A DNA stretch of 64,000 nt from Lysobacter sp. S4-A87 (GTDB lineage Bacteria; Pseudomonadota; Gammaproteobacteria; Xanthomonadales; Xanthomonadaceae). Shown here piece by piece: positions 20,082 through 28,910 of this stretch. The position numbers and the translations under genes are program-made. How positions within the stretch are numbered: the stretch's first letter is position 1; each line of letters starts with the position of its first letter. The notes under the pieces were generated by a model. The model had not been told where the DNA came from, did not search any database, and worked only from the letters and a program-made list of their open reading frames with translations. The stretch lies in assembly GCF_022637455.1 (NCBI RefSeq), contig NZ_CP093341.1:186001-250000 (forward strand), written 5' to 3'.

Positions 20082-21956
20082 ATGAGCCGGGCCGAAGCGG
20101 CGACGCCATTCGACGGCAAGGCCTTCGTCAAGAATCTGAGTACCGCGCCGGGCGTGTACCGCATGATCGCGGGCGACGACAGCGTGCTCTACGTCGGCAA
20201 GGCCGGCGTGCTCAAGAACCGCGTTTCCAGCTACTTCAACGCCACCCCCAAGTCGGCGCGGATCATGACCATGCTGGCGCAGACCGCGCGCATGGAAGTC
20301 ACGGTCACGCGCACCGAGACCGAGGCGCTGATCCTCGAGAACGAGCTGATCAAAGCGCTCAAGCCGCGCTACAACGTGCTGCTGCGCGACGACAAGAGCT
20401 ACCCCTACGTGCTGATGACGCAGGAAGCGTGGCCGCGTATTGCCATGCACCGCGGGCCACGCGCCATCCCGGGCCGTTACTTCGGCCCGTATGCCAGCGT
20501 CGGCGCGGTTCGCGATTCGCTCAACCTGATGCACAAGCTGTTCAAGCTGCGCAGTTGCGAGGACAGCGTGTTCCGCAACCGCTCGCGGCCGTGCCTGCAG
20601 CACCAGATCGGCCGTTGCAGCGCGCCGTGCGTCGGCATGGTCCAGGCGCGCGACTACGCCGAGAGCGTGCGTCGTGCCGGCCTGTTCCTGGAAGGGCGCA
20701 GCGACGAACTCAGCGACGACCTGGTCAAGTCGATGGAAGCGGCAAGCGTGCGCCTGGATTTCGAGGAGGCTGCGCGCCTTCGCGATCTGGTCGCCTCGAT
20801 CCGCAGCGTGCAGGCGCGCCAGTACGTGGACGGGCGCGCCGCCGACCTCGACGTGCTGGCCATCGCCATGCAGGGCGTGGCCGCCTGCGTGCTGCTGCTC
20901 GCGTTCCGCGACGGCCGCAACCTCGGCACCCGTGCTTTCTTCCCCAGGACCAACGGCAGCGACAATCCCGAAGAGGTGCTGGCAGCCTTCGTGTCGCAGT
21001 ATTACGGCGAGCAGCAGCCACCGCGCGAGATCGTGCTCGACCGCGATATCCCGGACCGCGAACTGATCGAGCAGGCCCTGTCGAGCGCCGGCGAACGCAA
21101 GGTGCAGATCAGGTGCAATGTGCGCGGCGAGCGCGCCGGTTACCTGGACATGGCCAAGCGCAACGCCGAACTGTCCCTGGCCGGCGAGCGCACCAGCCAC
21201 GCCGCCCAGCGCGCTCGCGCCGAAGCCCTGCGCGACATGCTCGGGATGCATGAACTACCCGGCCGCATCGAGTGCTTCGATATCAGCCACACCATGGGCG
21301 AGGCCACGGTGGCGTCCTGCGTCGTGTTTGATGCCGAAGGGCCCGTGCGCGGCCAGTACCGGCGCTACAACATCAGCGGCATCGAGCCCGGGGATGACTA
21401 CGCGGCGATGCACCAGGCGATCGAGCGCCGCTTCCGCCGCGCGGTGGAAGAGGGCGGGGTGACGCCCGACATCCTGTTGATCGACGGCGGCGCCGGCCAG
21501 GTCGCGCAGGCGCGCGCGGCCTTGAACGAGCTGGGCGTCGAAGGCGTGGCCCTGGTCGGCGTGTCCAAGGGGCCGGCACGGCGCCCGGGCGACGAGGAGC
21601 TGCTGCTGCCCGATGGCCGCAGCGTGCACCCCGGAGCCGAATCCCCGGCGCTGCAGCTGGTCCAGCAGGTCCGCGACGAGGCGCACCGGTTCGCCATCAC
21701 CGGCCACCGCGGGCGCCGGCAGAAGGCGCGCAATACCAGCCGCCTGGAGGACATCGCCGGGATCGGACCGCGCCGACGCGCCAGCCTGTTGCGGCACTTT
21801 GGCGGCCTTGGCGGCCTCAAGGCCGCAGGAGTCGAGGAAATCGCCCGCGTGGATGGCATCAACGATGCCCTTGCCGAGCGTATCTATGCGACCCTGCACG
21901 GGCTGGACACACCCGACATGAACGACGCTAAGAGCGGCGCGCGGAGCGAAGGATGA
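20082..21956 (+). CDS. uvrC: Excinuclease ABC subunit C
   Basis: The 624-residue protein carries a GIY-YIG endonuclease domain (PGVYRMIAGDDSVLYVGKAG, about residues 23-44), a UVR helix pair near 205-240 for UvrB contact, the RNase H-like second nuclease (IECFDISHTMGE near 395, DILLIDGGAGQV near 465) and C-terminal helix-hairpin-helix motifs. It makes both incisions in nucleotide excision repair. ATG 20082 has GGGAAGG about 9 bases upstream. It overlaps pgsA by 4 bases. Confidence 0.96.
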   Translation: MSRAEAATPFDGKAFVKNLSTAPGVYRMIAGDDSVLYVGKAGVLKNRVSSYFNATPKSARIMTMLAQTARMEVTVTRTETEALILENELIKALKPRYNVLLRDDKSYPYVLMTQEAWPRIAMHRGPRAIPGRYFGPYASVGAVRDSLNLMHKLFKLRSCEDSVFRNRSRPCLQHQIGRCSAPCVGMVQARDYAESVRRAGLFLEGRSDELSDDLVKSMEAASVRLDFEEAARLRDLVASIRSVQARQYVDGRAADLDVLAIAMQGVAACVLLLAFRDGRNLGTRAFFPRTNGSDNPEEVLAAFVSQYYGEQQPPREIVLDRDIPDRELIEQALSSAGERKVQIRCNVRGERAGYLDMAKRNAELSLAGERTSHAAQRARAEALRDMLGMHELPGRIECFDISHTMGEATVASCVVFDAEGPVRGQYRRYNISGIEPGDDYAAMHQAIERRFRRAVEEGGVTPDILLIDGGAGQVAQARAALNELGVEGVALVGVSKGPARRPGDEELLLPDGRSVHPGAESPALQLVQQVRDEAHRFAITGHRGRRQKARNTSRLEDIAGIGPRRRASLLRHFGGLGGLKAAGVEEIARVDGINDALAERIYATLHGLDTPDMNDAKSGARSEG

Positions 21957-22519
21957 AGTTGACGGTACCGACCATGCTGACCCTGCTGCGGATCCTGCTG
22001 ATCCCGGTGCTGGTGCTGGTGTTCTATCTGCCCTTCAAGTGGACTAACTTCGCGGCCGCTTTCATCTTCGCCTTCGCCTCGATCACCGACTGGCTCGATG
22101 GCTGGATCGCCCGACGCTACAACCAGTACTCGGCGTTCGGCGCATTCCTCGATCCGGTGGCCGACAAGCTGATGGTGGCGGTGGCGCTGTTGCTCACCGT
22201 TCAGAAGCACCCGACGGTGTGGATGGCGTTGTGGGCGGCGGTGATCATCGGCCGGGAAATCGCCGTTTCCGCGCTGCGCGAGTGGATGGCCGAGCTTGGC
22301 CAGCGCGCCACGGTCAAGGTCGCCGGCATCGGCAAGATCAAGACGATCGTGCAGATGGTGGCGCTGGTGTGCCTGCTGTATCAGGAGCCTTTCGCTGGCA
22401 TCAATGTATTCATGGTCGGCGAATGGCTGCTGGCTGCGGCGGCATTGCTGACCTTGTGGTCGGGACTTTTGTATCTGCGAGCTGCATGGCCGGTCTTGCG
22501 CGAAGACGCGCGTTCATAG
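21953..22519 (+). CDS. pgsA: CDP-diacylglycerol--glycerol-3-phosphate 3-phosphatidyltransferase
   Basis: 188 residues with the CDP-alcohol phosphotransferase signature from residue 44: DWLDGWIARRYNQYSAFGAF followed by LDPVADK. Four to five membrane helices. It makes phosphatidylglycerol phosphate, the first step to phosphatidylglycerol and cardiolipin. It is coupled to uvrC by a 4-base overlap and followed by tRNA genes in the same order (Gly, Cys, Leu) as behind E. coli pgsA. Confidence 0.96.
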   Translation: MKLTVPTMLTLLRILLIPVLVLVFYLPFKWTNFAAAFIFAFASITDWLDGWIARRYNQYSAFGAFLDPVADKLMVAVALLLTVQKHPTVWMALWAAVIIGREIAVSALREWMAELGQRATVKVAGIGKIKTIVQMVALVCLLYQEPFAGINVFMVGEWLLAAAALLTLWSGLLYLRAAWPVLREDARS

Positions 22520-22643
22520 AAAATAGCGTCATCGCGAACGGTGCAGTGTTCGCTGATCGACCGGACAGTGGCAGGTCCGGTTGGGTGTTGAGAGGCAATG
22601 CGGAAGTCCGGCGACAGGGACCTCCGGGGAAGCGAAAAAGTGG

Positions 22644-22671
22644 TTGACAGATTCGCTTCCATGCCTAAAAT
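22644..22671 (+). promoter_or_regulatory. Sigma-70 type promoter of the tRNA cluster
   Basis: A perfect -35 TTGACA (22644-22649) and a good -10 TAAAAT (22666-22671) with a 16-base spacer lie just ahead of tRNA-Gly; transcription would start near 22678. The short GTCGG after the -10 box could not be judged as a stringent-control discriminator. Confidence 0.82.
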
Positions 22672-22683
22672 GTCGGTTCCTCT

Positions 22684-22759
<76 letters not shown>

Positions 22760-22793
22760 AATTCGAGGGTGCAGTTCATCAGCTCCCTCAGCC

Positions 22794-22822
22794 AAGGCCC
22801 CGCAAGCGGGGCCTTGTTGTTT
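22794..22822 (+). terminator. Hairpin with T-rich tail after tRNA-Gly
   Basis: AAGGCCCCG pairs with CGGGGCCTT around a CAAG loop, followed by GTTGTTT. It looks like a rho-independent terminator, but two further tRNAs follow on the same strand, so read-through or partial termination is implied. Confidence 0.65.
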
Positions 22823-22887
22823 CCGGCCCACTTGCGTGAACGGGGCAGGAATATGGAAGAATCCGCACTGCGGATTCGAAAGTCACC

Positions 22888-22961
22888 GGCCTGGTGGCAG
22901 AGTGGTTATGCAGCGGCCTGCAAAGCCGCGTACGCCGGTTCAATTCCGACCCAGGCCTCCA
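22888..22961 (+). tRNA. tRNA-Cys (anticodon GCA)
   Basis: 74 bases with acceptor GGCCTGG/CCAGGCC, anticodon stem GCGGC/GCCGC and loop CTGCAAA, and encoded CCA after discriminator T. A small hairpin (AATCCGC/GCGGATT, 22860-22876) lies just upstream and may mark a processing site. Equivalent in place to E. coli cysT. Confidence 0.96.
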
Positions 22962-22973
22962 AGTTCAAAGCAG

Positions 22974-23000
22974 AAGCCCGATCGAAAGGTCGGGCTTTTT
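22974..23000 (+). terminator. Rho-independent terminator after tRNA-Cys
   Basis: AAGCCCGATC pairs with GGTCGGGCTT around a GAAA tetraloop and is followed directly by TTT, a canonical terminator. tRNA-Leu begins only 38 bases later with no visible promoter, so termination must be incomplete. Confidence 0.8.
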
Positions 23001-23038
23001 GCTGCCATCGCGTAAGCTATCGCGCACCACGCATCCCA

Positions 23039-23125
23039 GCCCGGATGGCGGAACTGGTAGACGCATCGGACTTAAAATCCGCTGGCCGCAAGGCCGTCCC
23101 GGTTCGATTCCGGGTCCGGGCACCA
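23039..23125 (+). tRNA. tRNA-Leu (anticodon TAA)
   Basis: 87 bases, with the long variable arm (CTGGCCGCAAGGCCGT) expected of a leucine tRNA. Acceptor GCCCGGA/TCCGGGC, anticodon stem TCGGA/TCCG(C) with loop CTTAAAA, encoded ACCA end. Equivalent in place to E. coli leuZ. Confidence 0.96.
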
Positions 23126-23188
23126 TGCAGCGCTGTCGCAGCTGCAGTGTTTGCGTGCATTGCGAGCAAGTTCGCTACTGCGCCGTGC

Positions 23189-24073
23189 TCAGGCCTTCTG
23201 CACGCTATCCAGGAATTCCCGCAGCAGTGCACTGCGGTACTTGCGCCGGTGCAGCACCAGGCTCAGTTGCCGCTTGAGGCTCAGGAATGGCGTGCGCAGC
23301 ACGGCCAAACGACCCGCGGCCTGTGCATGCGCCACGGCGACCGCCGGCAGGAGGGCCAGCCCCAACCCCGCGATCACCGCCTGCTTGATCGCTTCGCTCT
23401 GGTCCAGTTCGAGCACCGTTTCCCCAGCCGGTAATGCCGCCAGCGCACGTTCGGCCTGGCCGCGCGTGGCCGATCCGCCTTCGCGCAGGATCCAGCGCGC
23501 ACCTGCGAAATCCTCCGGACGCAGGCGCCGTCGCTTCGCCAGGGGGTGCGTCGTAGGCGCGCACACGCACAGCATGTCGTCGCGCCAGCGCAGCAATTCC
23601 AGATCCGCGTGCGCGGCCGGGCCTTCGATGCAGCCGATATCGAGGCTGTAATCGAGCACGCCGGCGACGATCGCCGCGCTGTTGTCGACATGGAGTTTCA
23701 GGGCGACCTGCGGGTGGCCGGTGACGAAGCCGCCAAGCAGGTCGCCGACCAGGTAGTTGCCGACGGTGTTGCTGGCGCCGATGCGCAGTTCGCCGGAGAG
23801 CAGATCGTCCGCCTTGCCCGCGTGGCGCCCGAGTTCGCGCATGCGCTCAAGCAGTTCCTGCGCCAGCGGCAGCAGATGTCGGCCGCGGGCATTGATGTGC
23901 AGTCGCCGCTGGGTCCGGTCGAAGAGCGGGGCACCGAGGACGCGCTCCAGTTCGGCCAGCGCCATGCTGGCTGCGGGCTGGGTCAGGTGCAGTTGCTCGG
24001 CCGCGGCGCGGACGCTGCCGCCGGTGGCGATGGCCACGAACACTTCCAGCTGGCGGGGGCTGATGCCGATCAT
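23189..24073 (-). CDS. LysR-family transcription regulator (YeiE-like)
   Basis: 294 residues with the LysR N-terminal helix-turn-helix (ISPRQLEVFVAIATGGSVRA, then AAEQLHLTQPAASMALAELE) and a two-lobe effector domain. It is divergent from a YeiH-type membrane protein gene with 62 bases between starts, the layout of the yeiE-yeiH pair, so it most likely controls that gene. The spacer contains short AT-rich inverted half-sites (around 24095-24118) that could be its operator, but I cannot define it. CysB-like sulfur ligands are possible by analogy. Confidence 0.88.
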   Translation of the reverse strand: MIGISPRQLEVFVAIATGGSVRAAAEQLHLTQPAASMALAELERVLGAPLFDRTQRRLHINARGRHLLPLAQELLERMRELGRHAGKADDLLSGELRIGASNTVGNYLVGDLLGGFVTGHPQVALKLHVDNSAAIVAGVLDYSLDIGCIEGPAAHADLELLRWRDDMLCVCAPTTHPLAKRRRLRPEDFAGARWILREGGSATRGQAERALAALPAGETVLELDQSEAIKQAVIAGLGLALLPAVAVAHAQAAGRLAVLRTPFLSLKRQLSLVLHRRKYRSALLREFLDSVQKA

Positions 24074-24135
24074 CAGGGAAGTTTATGCCAAGGCTAAGTA
24101 ATCTCAAATTTACTGAATGATCGGCGGCGGCGACC

Positions 24136-25191
24136 ATGGCGCCCATGGCCTACGTCGCTCCCCAGTCGCAAACCCGGACGCAAGAAGTGTCCCGTTCCTC
24201 CTCCTCCTGGATTCCGGCCTGGGCGCCGGGCCTGGCCATGGCGGTGTCCGTGGGATTGCTGGCCCTGGCGGCCGCGCATCTGCCGCTGCTGCAGCGCTGG
24301 CAGCTCAGTGCCCTGACCGTCGCGATCGTGCTGGGCATGCTGATCGGCAACCTGGCCGGCTCCCGCTTGCCTGCCGGCATCGCGCCTGGCATCGGCCTGG
24401 CCCAGCGCCAGCTGCTGCGCGCCGGTGTCGTGCTCTACGGCTTGCGCCTGAGCTTCCAGGATGTCGCCGCGGTCGGCGTCCACGGCTTGCTGATCGATCT
24501 GATCGTCGTGGTGTCGACACTGGGCCTGGGCACCTGGGTTGGCCGTCGCTGGTTCGGCCTGGATCGCGACACGGCATTGCTCACGGCCGCCGGCAGCGCG
24601 ATCTGCGGTGCCGCCGCGGTACTGGCGGTGGAGCGCGTGATCCGGCCCGATCCGAGCAAGGTGGCCATTGCCGTTGCCAGCGTGGTGCTGTTCGGCACGC
24701 TGAACATCTTCCTGTACCCGCAGCTGTACCCGCACCTGGGCCTGGATGCGGCGGCGTTCGGCCTGTATGCCGGCGCGACCGTGCACGAGGTGGCGCAAGT
24801 GGTGGCCGTGGGCAGTGCGATCAGTCCGGAAACCGCCGATGCCGCGGTTGTCGTCAAGCTGACGCGCGTGCTGATGCTGGTACCGGTGCTGCTGGTACTC
24901 GGTTGGCGCGAGGCACGCAACGGCGGGCAGCGGGCGATGGTGGTGCCGTGGTTCGCGCTTGGCTTCCTCGGCGTGGTGGCCCTGAATTCGGTCGTGACCG
25001 TGCCGGCCGCCATGCGCTCGGCACTGCTCACGCTCGACACGCTGCTGCTCGCCACTGCCATGGCGGCCCTGGGCATCGAGACGCGGGTGTCGAAGCTGCG
25101 CGCACTCGGTCCGCGGCCGCTGCTGCTGGCGGCGGTGCTGTTCGGCTGGCTGTCGATTGGCGGATATGTGCTGGTGCGCTGGCTGGCCTGA
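24136..25191 (+). CDS. yeiH: YeiH/UPF0324 family membrane protein (putative sulfate exporter)
   Basis: 351 residues with about ten membrane helices. The conserved GNLAGSRLPAGIAPGIGLAQ region, AGSAICGAAAV and AGATVHEVAQVVAVG match the UPF0324/PSE family. The founding members are described as putative sulfate exporters, but transport has been shown for few of them. Regulated presumably by the divergent LysR gene. ATG 24136 chosen; no strong ribosome-binding site decides it. Confidence 0.85.
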   Translation: MAPMAYVAPQSQTRTQEVSRSSSSWIPAWAPGLAMAVSVGLLALAAAHLPLLQRWQLSALTVAIVLGMLIGNLAGSRLPAGIAPGIGLAQRQLLRAGVVLYGLRLSFQDVAAVGVHGLLIDLIVVVSTLGLGTWVGRRWFGLDRDTALLTAAGSAICGAAAVLAVERVIRPDPSKVAIAVASVVLFGTLNIFLYPQLYPHLGLDAAAFGLYAGATVHEVAQVVAVGSAISPETADAAVVVKLTRVLMLVPVLLVLGWREARNGGQRAMVVPWFALGFLGVVALNSVVTVPAAMRSALLTLDTLLLATAMAALGIETRVSKLRALGPRPLLLAAVLFGWLSIGGYVLVRWLA

Positions 25192-25273
25192 CGCCTGCTG
25201 GCCCTAGAATGGCCGCTGGTGGCGACCGACTCGGGCGCCGGGTCGTGGGTCAGTACATCGGGCGGGTAGGTGG

Positions 25274-26554
25274 ATGCAGGATATTTCGAAGTCGCGCATC
25301 GCGGTGGTAGGGCTGGGCTATGTTGGCTTGCCACTGGCGGTCGAGTTCGGACGCCAGTACGACACGCTGGGGTTCGACATCGATGCCCGACGGGTCGAGC
25401 AGCTGGGCCGCGGCGAGGATTACAACGGCGAGACCGACCGTGGCGACCTGGCCGATGCGAAACGTCTTGAGCTGACATCCGACCCGCAGCGCCTGCGCGA
25501 CTGCAACGTGTTCGTGGTGACCGTGCCCACGCCGGTCGACGAGCACAAGCGCCCGGACTTCTCGCCGCTGATTGCGGCAAGCGGCACGATCGGCTCGCTG
25601 CTGAAGGCCGGCGACGTGGTGGTGTACGAATCCACGGTGTATCCGGGCGCCACCGAAGAAATCTGCGTGCCCGAACTCGAGCGCGCCTCCGGGCTGCGCT
25701 TCAACCAGGACTTCTTCGTCGGCTACAGCCCCGAGCGCATCAATCCCGGTGATCGCAAGCGACGCCTGGTCGACATCCCCAAGGTGACCTCCGGGTCGAC
25801 ACCCGAGGCCGCCGACTTCGTCGATGCGCTCTACCGCAGCATCATCAAGGCCGGCACGCACAAGACCTCGAGCCTGCGCGTGGCCGAAGCATCCAAGGTG
25901 ATCGAGAACACCCAACGCGATGCCAACATTGCGCTGGTCAACGAGTTCGCGCTGATCTTCCAGCGCCTGGGCATCGACACGACCGAAGTGCTGGAAGCGG
26001 CGGGTACCAAGTGGAACTTCCTGCCGTTCCGCCCGGGCCTGGTCGGCGGACACTGCATCGGCGTGGATCCCTATTACCTGATCCAGAAGGCGCAGCAGGC
26101 CGGCTACTACCCGGACATCCTGCTTGCCTGCCGTCGCATCAACGATGCGATGGGCGAACACGTTGCCGCCGACGTGGTGAAGTTGATGATCCAGCGCGGC
26201 ATCGGTGTCGCCGGCGCGCGCATCCTCATCCTGGGCATCACCTTCAAGGAGAACTGCCCCGACCTGCGCAACACGCGCGTGGTCGAGCTGGCGGAGAAGT
26301 TCGGCGAGTACCGGGCGCAGGTCGATATCTACGACCCCTGGGCCGATGCCGACGAAGCGCGACGCGCGTATGGCGTCGAGCTGCTGACCGACGCTCCGCA
26401 GGCCGGAACCTACGATGCCGTCGTGGTTGCCGTGGCGCACGAGCAGTTCCGCGAGCTGGGTGCCGAGGGCGCACGCGCGTTCGGCTTGCCGCATGCGTTG
26501 CTGTACGACATCAAGAGCCTGTACCCGCGGGACCGGATCGACGCCCGGCTTTGA
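25274..26554 (+). CDS. Nucleotide-sugar dehydrogenase, TviB/WbpO type
   Basis: 426 residues. Rossmann motif VVGLGYVGLP (11-20), central and C-terminal UDP-Glc/GDP-Man dehydrogenase domains, and catalytic Cys261 in VGGHCIGVDPYY. The N-terminal DYNGETDR stretch resembles TviB/WbpO, which oxidise UDP-GlcNAc or UDP-GalNAc to the uronic acid. It would supply an aminouronic acid to a surface polysaccharide; the exopolysaccharide locus starts 2.4 kb downstream. It is one of three such dehydrogenases in this window. Confidence 0.85.
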   Translation: MQDISKSRIAVVGLGYVGLPLAVEFGRQYDTLGFDIDARRVEQLGRGEDYNGETDRGDLADAKRLELTSDPQRLRDCNVFVVTVPTPVDEHKRPDFSPLIAASGTIGSLLKAGDVVVYESTVYPGATEEICVPELERASGLRFNQDFFVGYSPERINPGDRKRRLVDIPKVTSGSTPEAADFVDALYRSIIKAGTHKTSSLRVAEASKVIENTQRDANIALVNEFALIFQRLGIDTTEVLEAAGTKWNFLPFRPGLVGGHCIGVDPYYLIQKAQQAGYYPDILLACRRINDAMGEHVAADVVKLMIQRGIGVAGARILILGITFKENCPDLRNTRVVELAEKFGEYRAQVDIYDPWADADEARRAYGVELLTDAPQAGTYDAVVVAVAHEQFRELGAEGARAFGLPHALLYDIKSLYPRDRIDARL

Positions 26555-26606
26555 TCACGAGCGGCGCGCTATGCTCTGACCATCGCTCTGCGCCGGTTCC
26601 CTGCCC

Positions 26607-28229
26607 ATGCGCTACTCGCTCTATGTCGCCAGCCTGATTGCAACGCTTGCGTCGCTGATCGTCGGGCTGTGGCACCCGGCCTGGTTGTGGGGAGCAGCCG
26701 GATTTGGCGCGTTGGCCGCACTGGGGACCTGGGACCTGCTGCAGACGCGCAGCGTGCTGCGGCGCAACTATCCGTTGCTGGCCCATTTCCGGTACAGCCT
26801 GGAATCGATCGGGCCGGAGATTCGGCAGTACTTCATCGAGTCCGACATCGCCGAGGTTCCCTTCTCGCGCCAGCAGCGCAGCCTGGTCTACCAGCGCGCC
26901 AAGTCGGTCAGCGACGTTCGGCCGTTCGGTTCGCAGCAGGACGTGTACGGCATCGACTACGAGTGGATCAACCATTCCCTGGCGCCCAAACCGCACGGTT
27001 CGCATGACTTCCGCGTGACGGTGGGCGAGGGCAGTGCATCGCAGCCCTATTCGGCCAGTGTGTTCAACATCTCGGCGATGAGTTTTGGTTCGCTGTCGGC
27101 CAATGCCATCCGCGCGCTCAATCGCGGCGCGAAGGTGGGCGGTTTCTATCACGACACCGGCGAGGGCTCGATCTCGTCCTATCACCGCGAGAACGGTGGC
27201 GACCTGGTCTGGGAAATCGGTTCGGGTTACTTCGGCTGCCGCAATGAGGACGGCAGCTTCAGCGCCGAGCGCTTTGCCGCGTGCGCCGCCGACCCGCAGG
27301 TGAAGATGATCGAGATCAAGCTGTCGCAGGGTGCCAAGCCAGGCCACGGCGGCGTGTTGCCCGCGGCCAAGGTCACAGCCGAGATCTCACGCTTCCGCGG
27401 CGTGCCGATGGGCGTGGATTGTGTTTCGCCGGCCGCGCACAGTGCGTTCAATTCGCCCTTGGGATTACTGCAGTTCGTCGCGCGCCTGCGCGAGTTGTCG
27501 GGCGGCAAGCCGGTGGGATTCAAGCTGGCGATCGGGCATCCGTGGGAATGGTTCGGCATCGCCAAGGCCATGGCCGAGAGCGGGTTGCTGCCGGATTTCA
27601 TCGTCGTCGATGGCGCCGAAGGTGGCACTGGCGCAGCACCGGCCGAGTTCATCGACCATGTCGGTGTGCCGATGCACGAGGCGCTGATGCTGGTACACAA
27701 CACCCTGGTGGGACTGAACCTGCGCGGGCGCATCCGCGTCGGCGCGGCCGGGCGCATCACCAGTGCGTTCGACATCGCCCGCACCATGGCGATGGGGGCC
27801 GACTGGTGCAACGCGGCGCGCGGTTTCATGTTCGCGCTGGGTTGCATCCAGTCGCAGAGTTGCCACACCGATCGTTGCCCGACGGGCGTGGCGACGCAGG
27901 ATCCGCGCCGGTGGCGCAACCTCGATGTCCCCGACAAGGCCACCCGCGTGGCCGCCTTCCAGCAGAACACGCTCAAGGCGCTGCGCGACCTGCTGTGCGC
28001 GTCGGGGCTGGAGCATCCGCAGCAACTGGGGCCGGAACACATCCTGCGCCGGGTGTCGCCGATCGAGGTCCGTTCGCTGGCAGCGCTGTATACCTTCCTT
28101 CGGCCGGGCGACCTGGTCGCGCGGATACCGGAGCACGCGGTGTTCCAGTCGTTCTGGGCCAGTGCGCGCAGCGACAGCTTTGCGGCACCTTCGGTGGTCG
28201 AGACGATGTGGGGCAGCAAGTCGCTCTAG
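26607..28229 (+). CDS. FMN-binding glutamate synthase-family protein, membrane-anchored
   Basis: 540 residues. Two hydrophobic helices at the N-terminus (residues 4-45) are followed by a glutamate-synthase (GltB) TIM-barrel domain: SAMSFGSLSANAIRALNRGA, VDGAEGGTGAAPAEF (FMN/glutamate site) and CHTDRCPTGVATQDP (iron-sulfur loop). There is no glutaminase domain and no GltD gene nearby, so ordinary glutamate synthesis from glutamine is unlikely. Homologues are widespread but their reaction is unproven. Confidence 0.85.
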   Translation: MRYSLYVASLIATLASLIVGLWHPAWLWGAAGFGALAALGTWDLLQTRSVLRRNYPLLAHFRYSLESIGPEIRQYFIESDIAEVPFSRQQRSLVYQRAKSVSDVRPFGSQQDVYGIDYEWINHSLAPKPHGSHDFRVTVGEGSASQPYSASVFNISAMSFGSLSANAIRALNRGAKVGGFYHDTGEGSISSYHRENGGDLVWEIGSGYFGCRNEDGSFSAERFAACAADPQVKMIEIKLSQGAKPGHGGVLPAAKVTAEISRFRGVPMGVDCVSPAAHSAFNSPLGLLQFVARLRELSGGKPVGFKLAIGHPWEWFGIAKAMAESGLLPDFIVVDGAEGGTGAAPAEFIDHVGVPMHEALMLVHNTLVGLNLRGRIRVGAAGRITSAFDIARTMAMGADWCNAARGFMFALGCIQSQSCHTDRCPTGVATQDPRRWRNLDVPDKATRVAAFQQNTLKALRDLLCASGLEHPQQLGPEHILRRVSPIEVRSLAALYTFLRPGDLVARIPEHAVFQSFWASARSDSFAAPSVVETMWGSKSL

Positions 28230-28256
28230 TCGTGCCGGTGCGATCCGGCGCGCCGG

Positions 28257-28610
28257 TCAGTCCAGCAGTTCGAGCACGCGTTCCGGCGGCCGACCGATGA
28301 CCGCACGTCCACCGTGGACAAGTATCGGTCGTTCGATCAGGCGCGGATGCGCCACCATCGCATCGATCAGAACCGGGTCGGCGAGCGATTCGTCCGTCAG
28401 GCCGAGCGCGGCGTACTCGTCCTCATCGGTACGGAGCAGGGCGCGCGCAGGCAGGCCCAGCATCTTCAACAGATCGCGCAGTTCCGCCGCCGATGGCGGG
28501 GTTTCCAGATACGGCACCACGACGGGCTCGATGCCGCGCTCGCGCAGCAGTTCCAGTGCGCCACGCGATTTGGAGCAGCGCGGGTTGTGGTAAAGGCGGG
28601 TGTCGTTCAT
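28257..28610 (-). CDS. arsC: ArsC-family glutaredoxin-dependent reductase
   Basis: 117 residues. The HNPRCSKSR motif with Cys12 and the later RPILVHGGRAVIGRPPE fit the ArsC glutathione/glutaredoxin type. It would reduce arsenate to arsenite in the cytoplasm. There is no arsenite pump or ArsR beside it, so it is an isolated house-keeping copy and could instead be a YfgD-like relative of unknown substrate. Confidence 0.82.
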   Translation of the reverse strand: MNDTRLYHNPRCSKSRGALELLRERGIEPVVVPYLETPPSAAELRDLLKMLGLPARALLRTDEDEYAALGLTDESLADPVLIDAMVAHPRLIERPILVHGGRAVIGRPPERVLELLD

Positions 28611-28666
28611 GCGTGCCTCGCTGGACCGGTGCGAATGCGCCCGCTGGCGGCCGGGCGCGGAAAAGC

Positions 28667-28692
28667 AAAAGGCCAGCTTTCGCCGGCCTTTT
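28667..28692 (-). terminator. Terminator of tRNA-Val
   Basis: On the minus strand AAAAGGCCGGC pairs with GCTGGCCTTTT around a short GAAA-containing loop, 9 bases after the tRNA end, with flanking T residues. Being nearly symmetric it could also act on transcription from the other side. Confidence 0.75.
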
Positions 28693-28701
28693 GCCTGGAA
28701 C

Positions 28702-28776
28702 TGGTGGGCGGTACAAGTTTCGAACTTGTGACCCCTGCCGTGTGAAAGCAGTGCTCTACCGCTGAGCTAACCGCCC
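28702..28776 (-). tRNA. tRNA-Val (anticodon CAC)
   Basis: 75 bases on the minus strand: acceptor GGGCGGT/ACCGCCC, D-arm GCTC/GAGC, anticodon stem CTGCT/GGCAG with loop TTCACAC, T-arm ACAAG/CTTGT, discriminator A and encoded CCA. It stands alone, upstream of the exopolysaccharide locus on the other strand. Confidence 0.96.
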
Positions 28777-28910
28777 GAAATGGGCGCGCAGTATACCCCA
28801 AGGCGGCCCTGTGTTGGCAAGGGGCAAGTGACATCGCGTCTGGCACGGCTTGTTCAGGGGAGCAGAACGCTTTGCCGCTACACTCCCGCGCTCTGCTCAG
28901 GGGGAGCAAC

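Noticed and set aside
28257-28610. Arsenic resistance operon
   Set aside because: Only an ArsC-like protein is present; no arsR, arsB or acr3 next to it.
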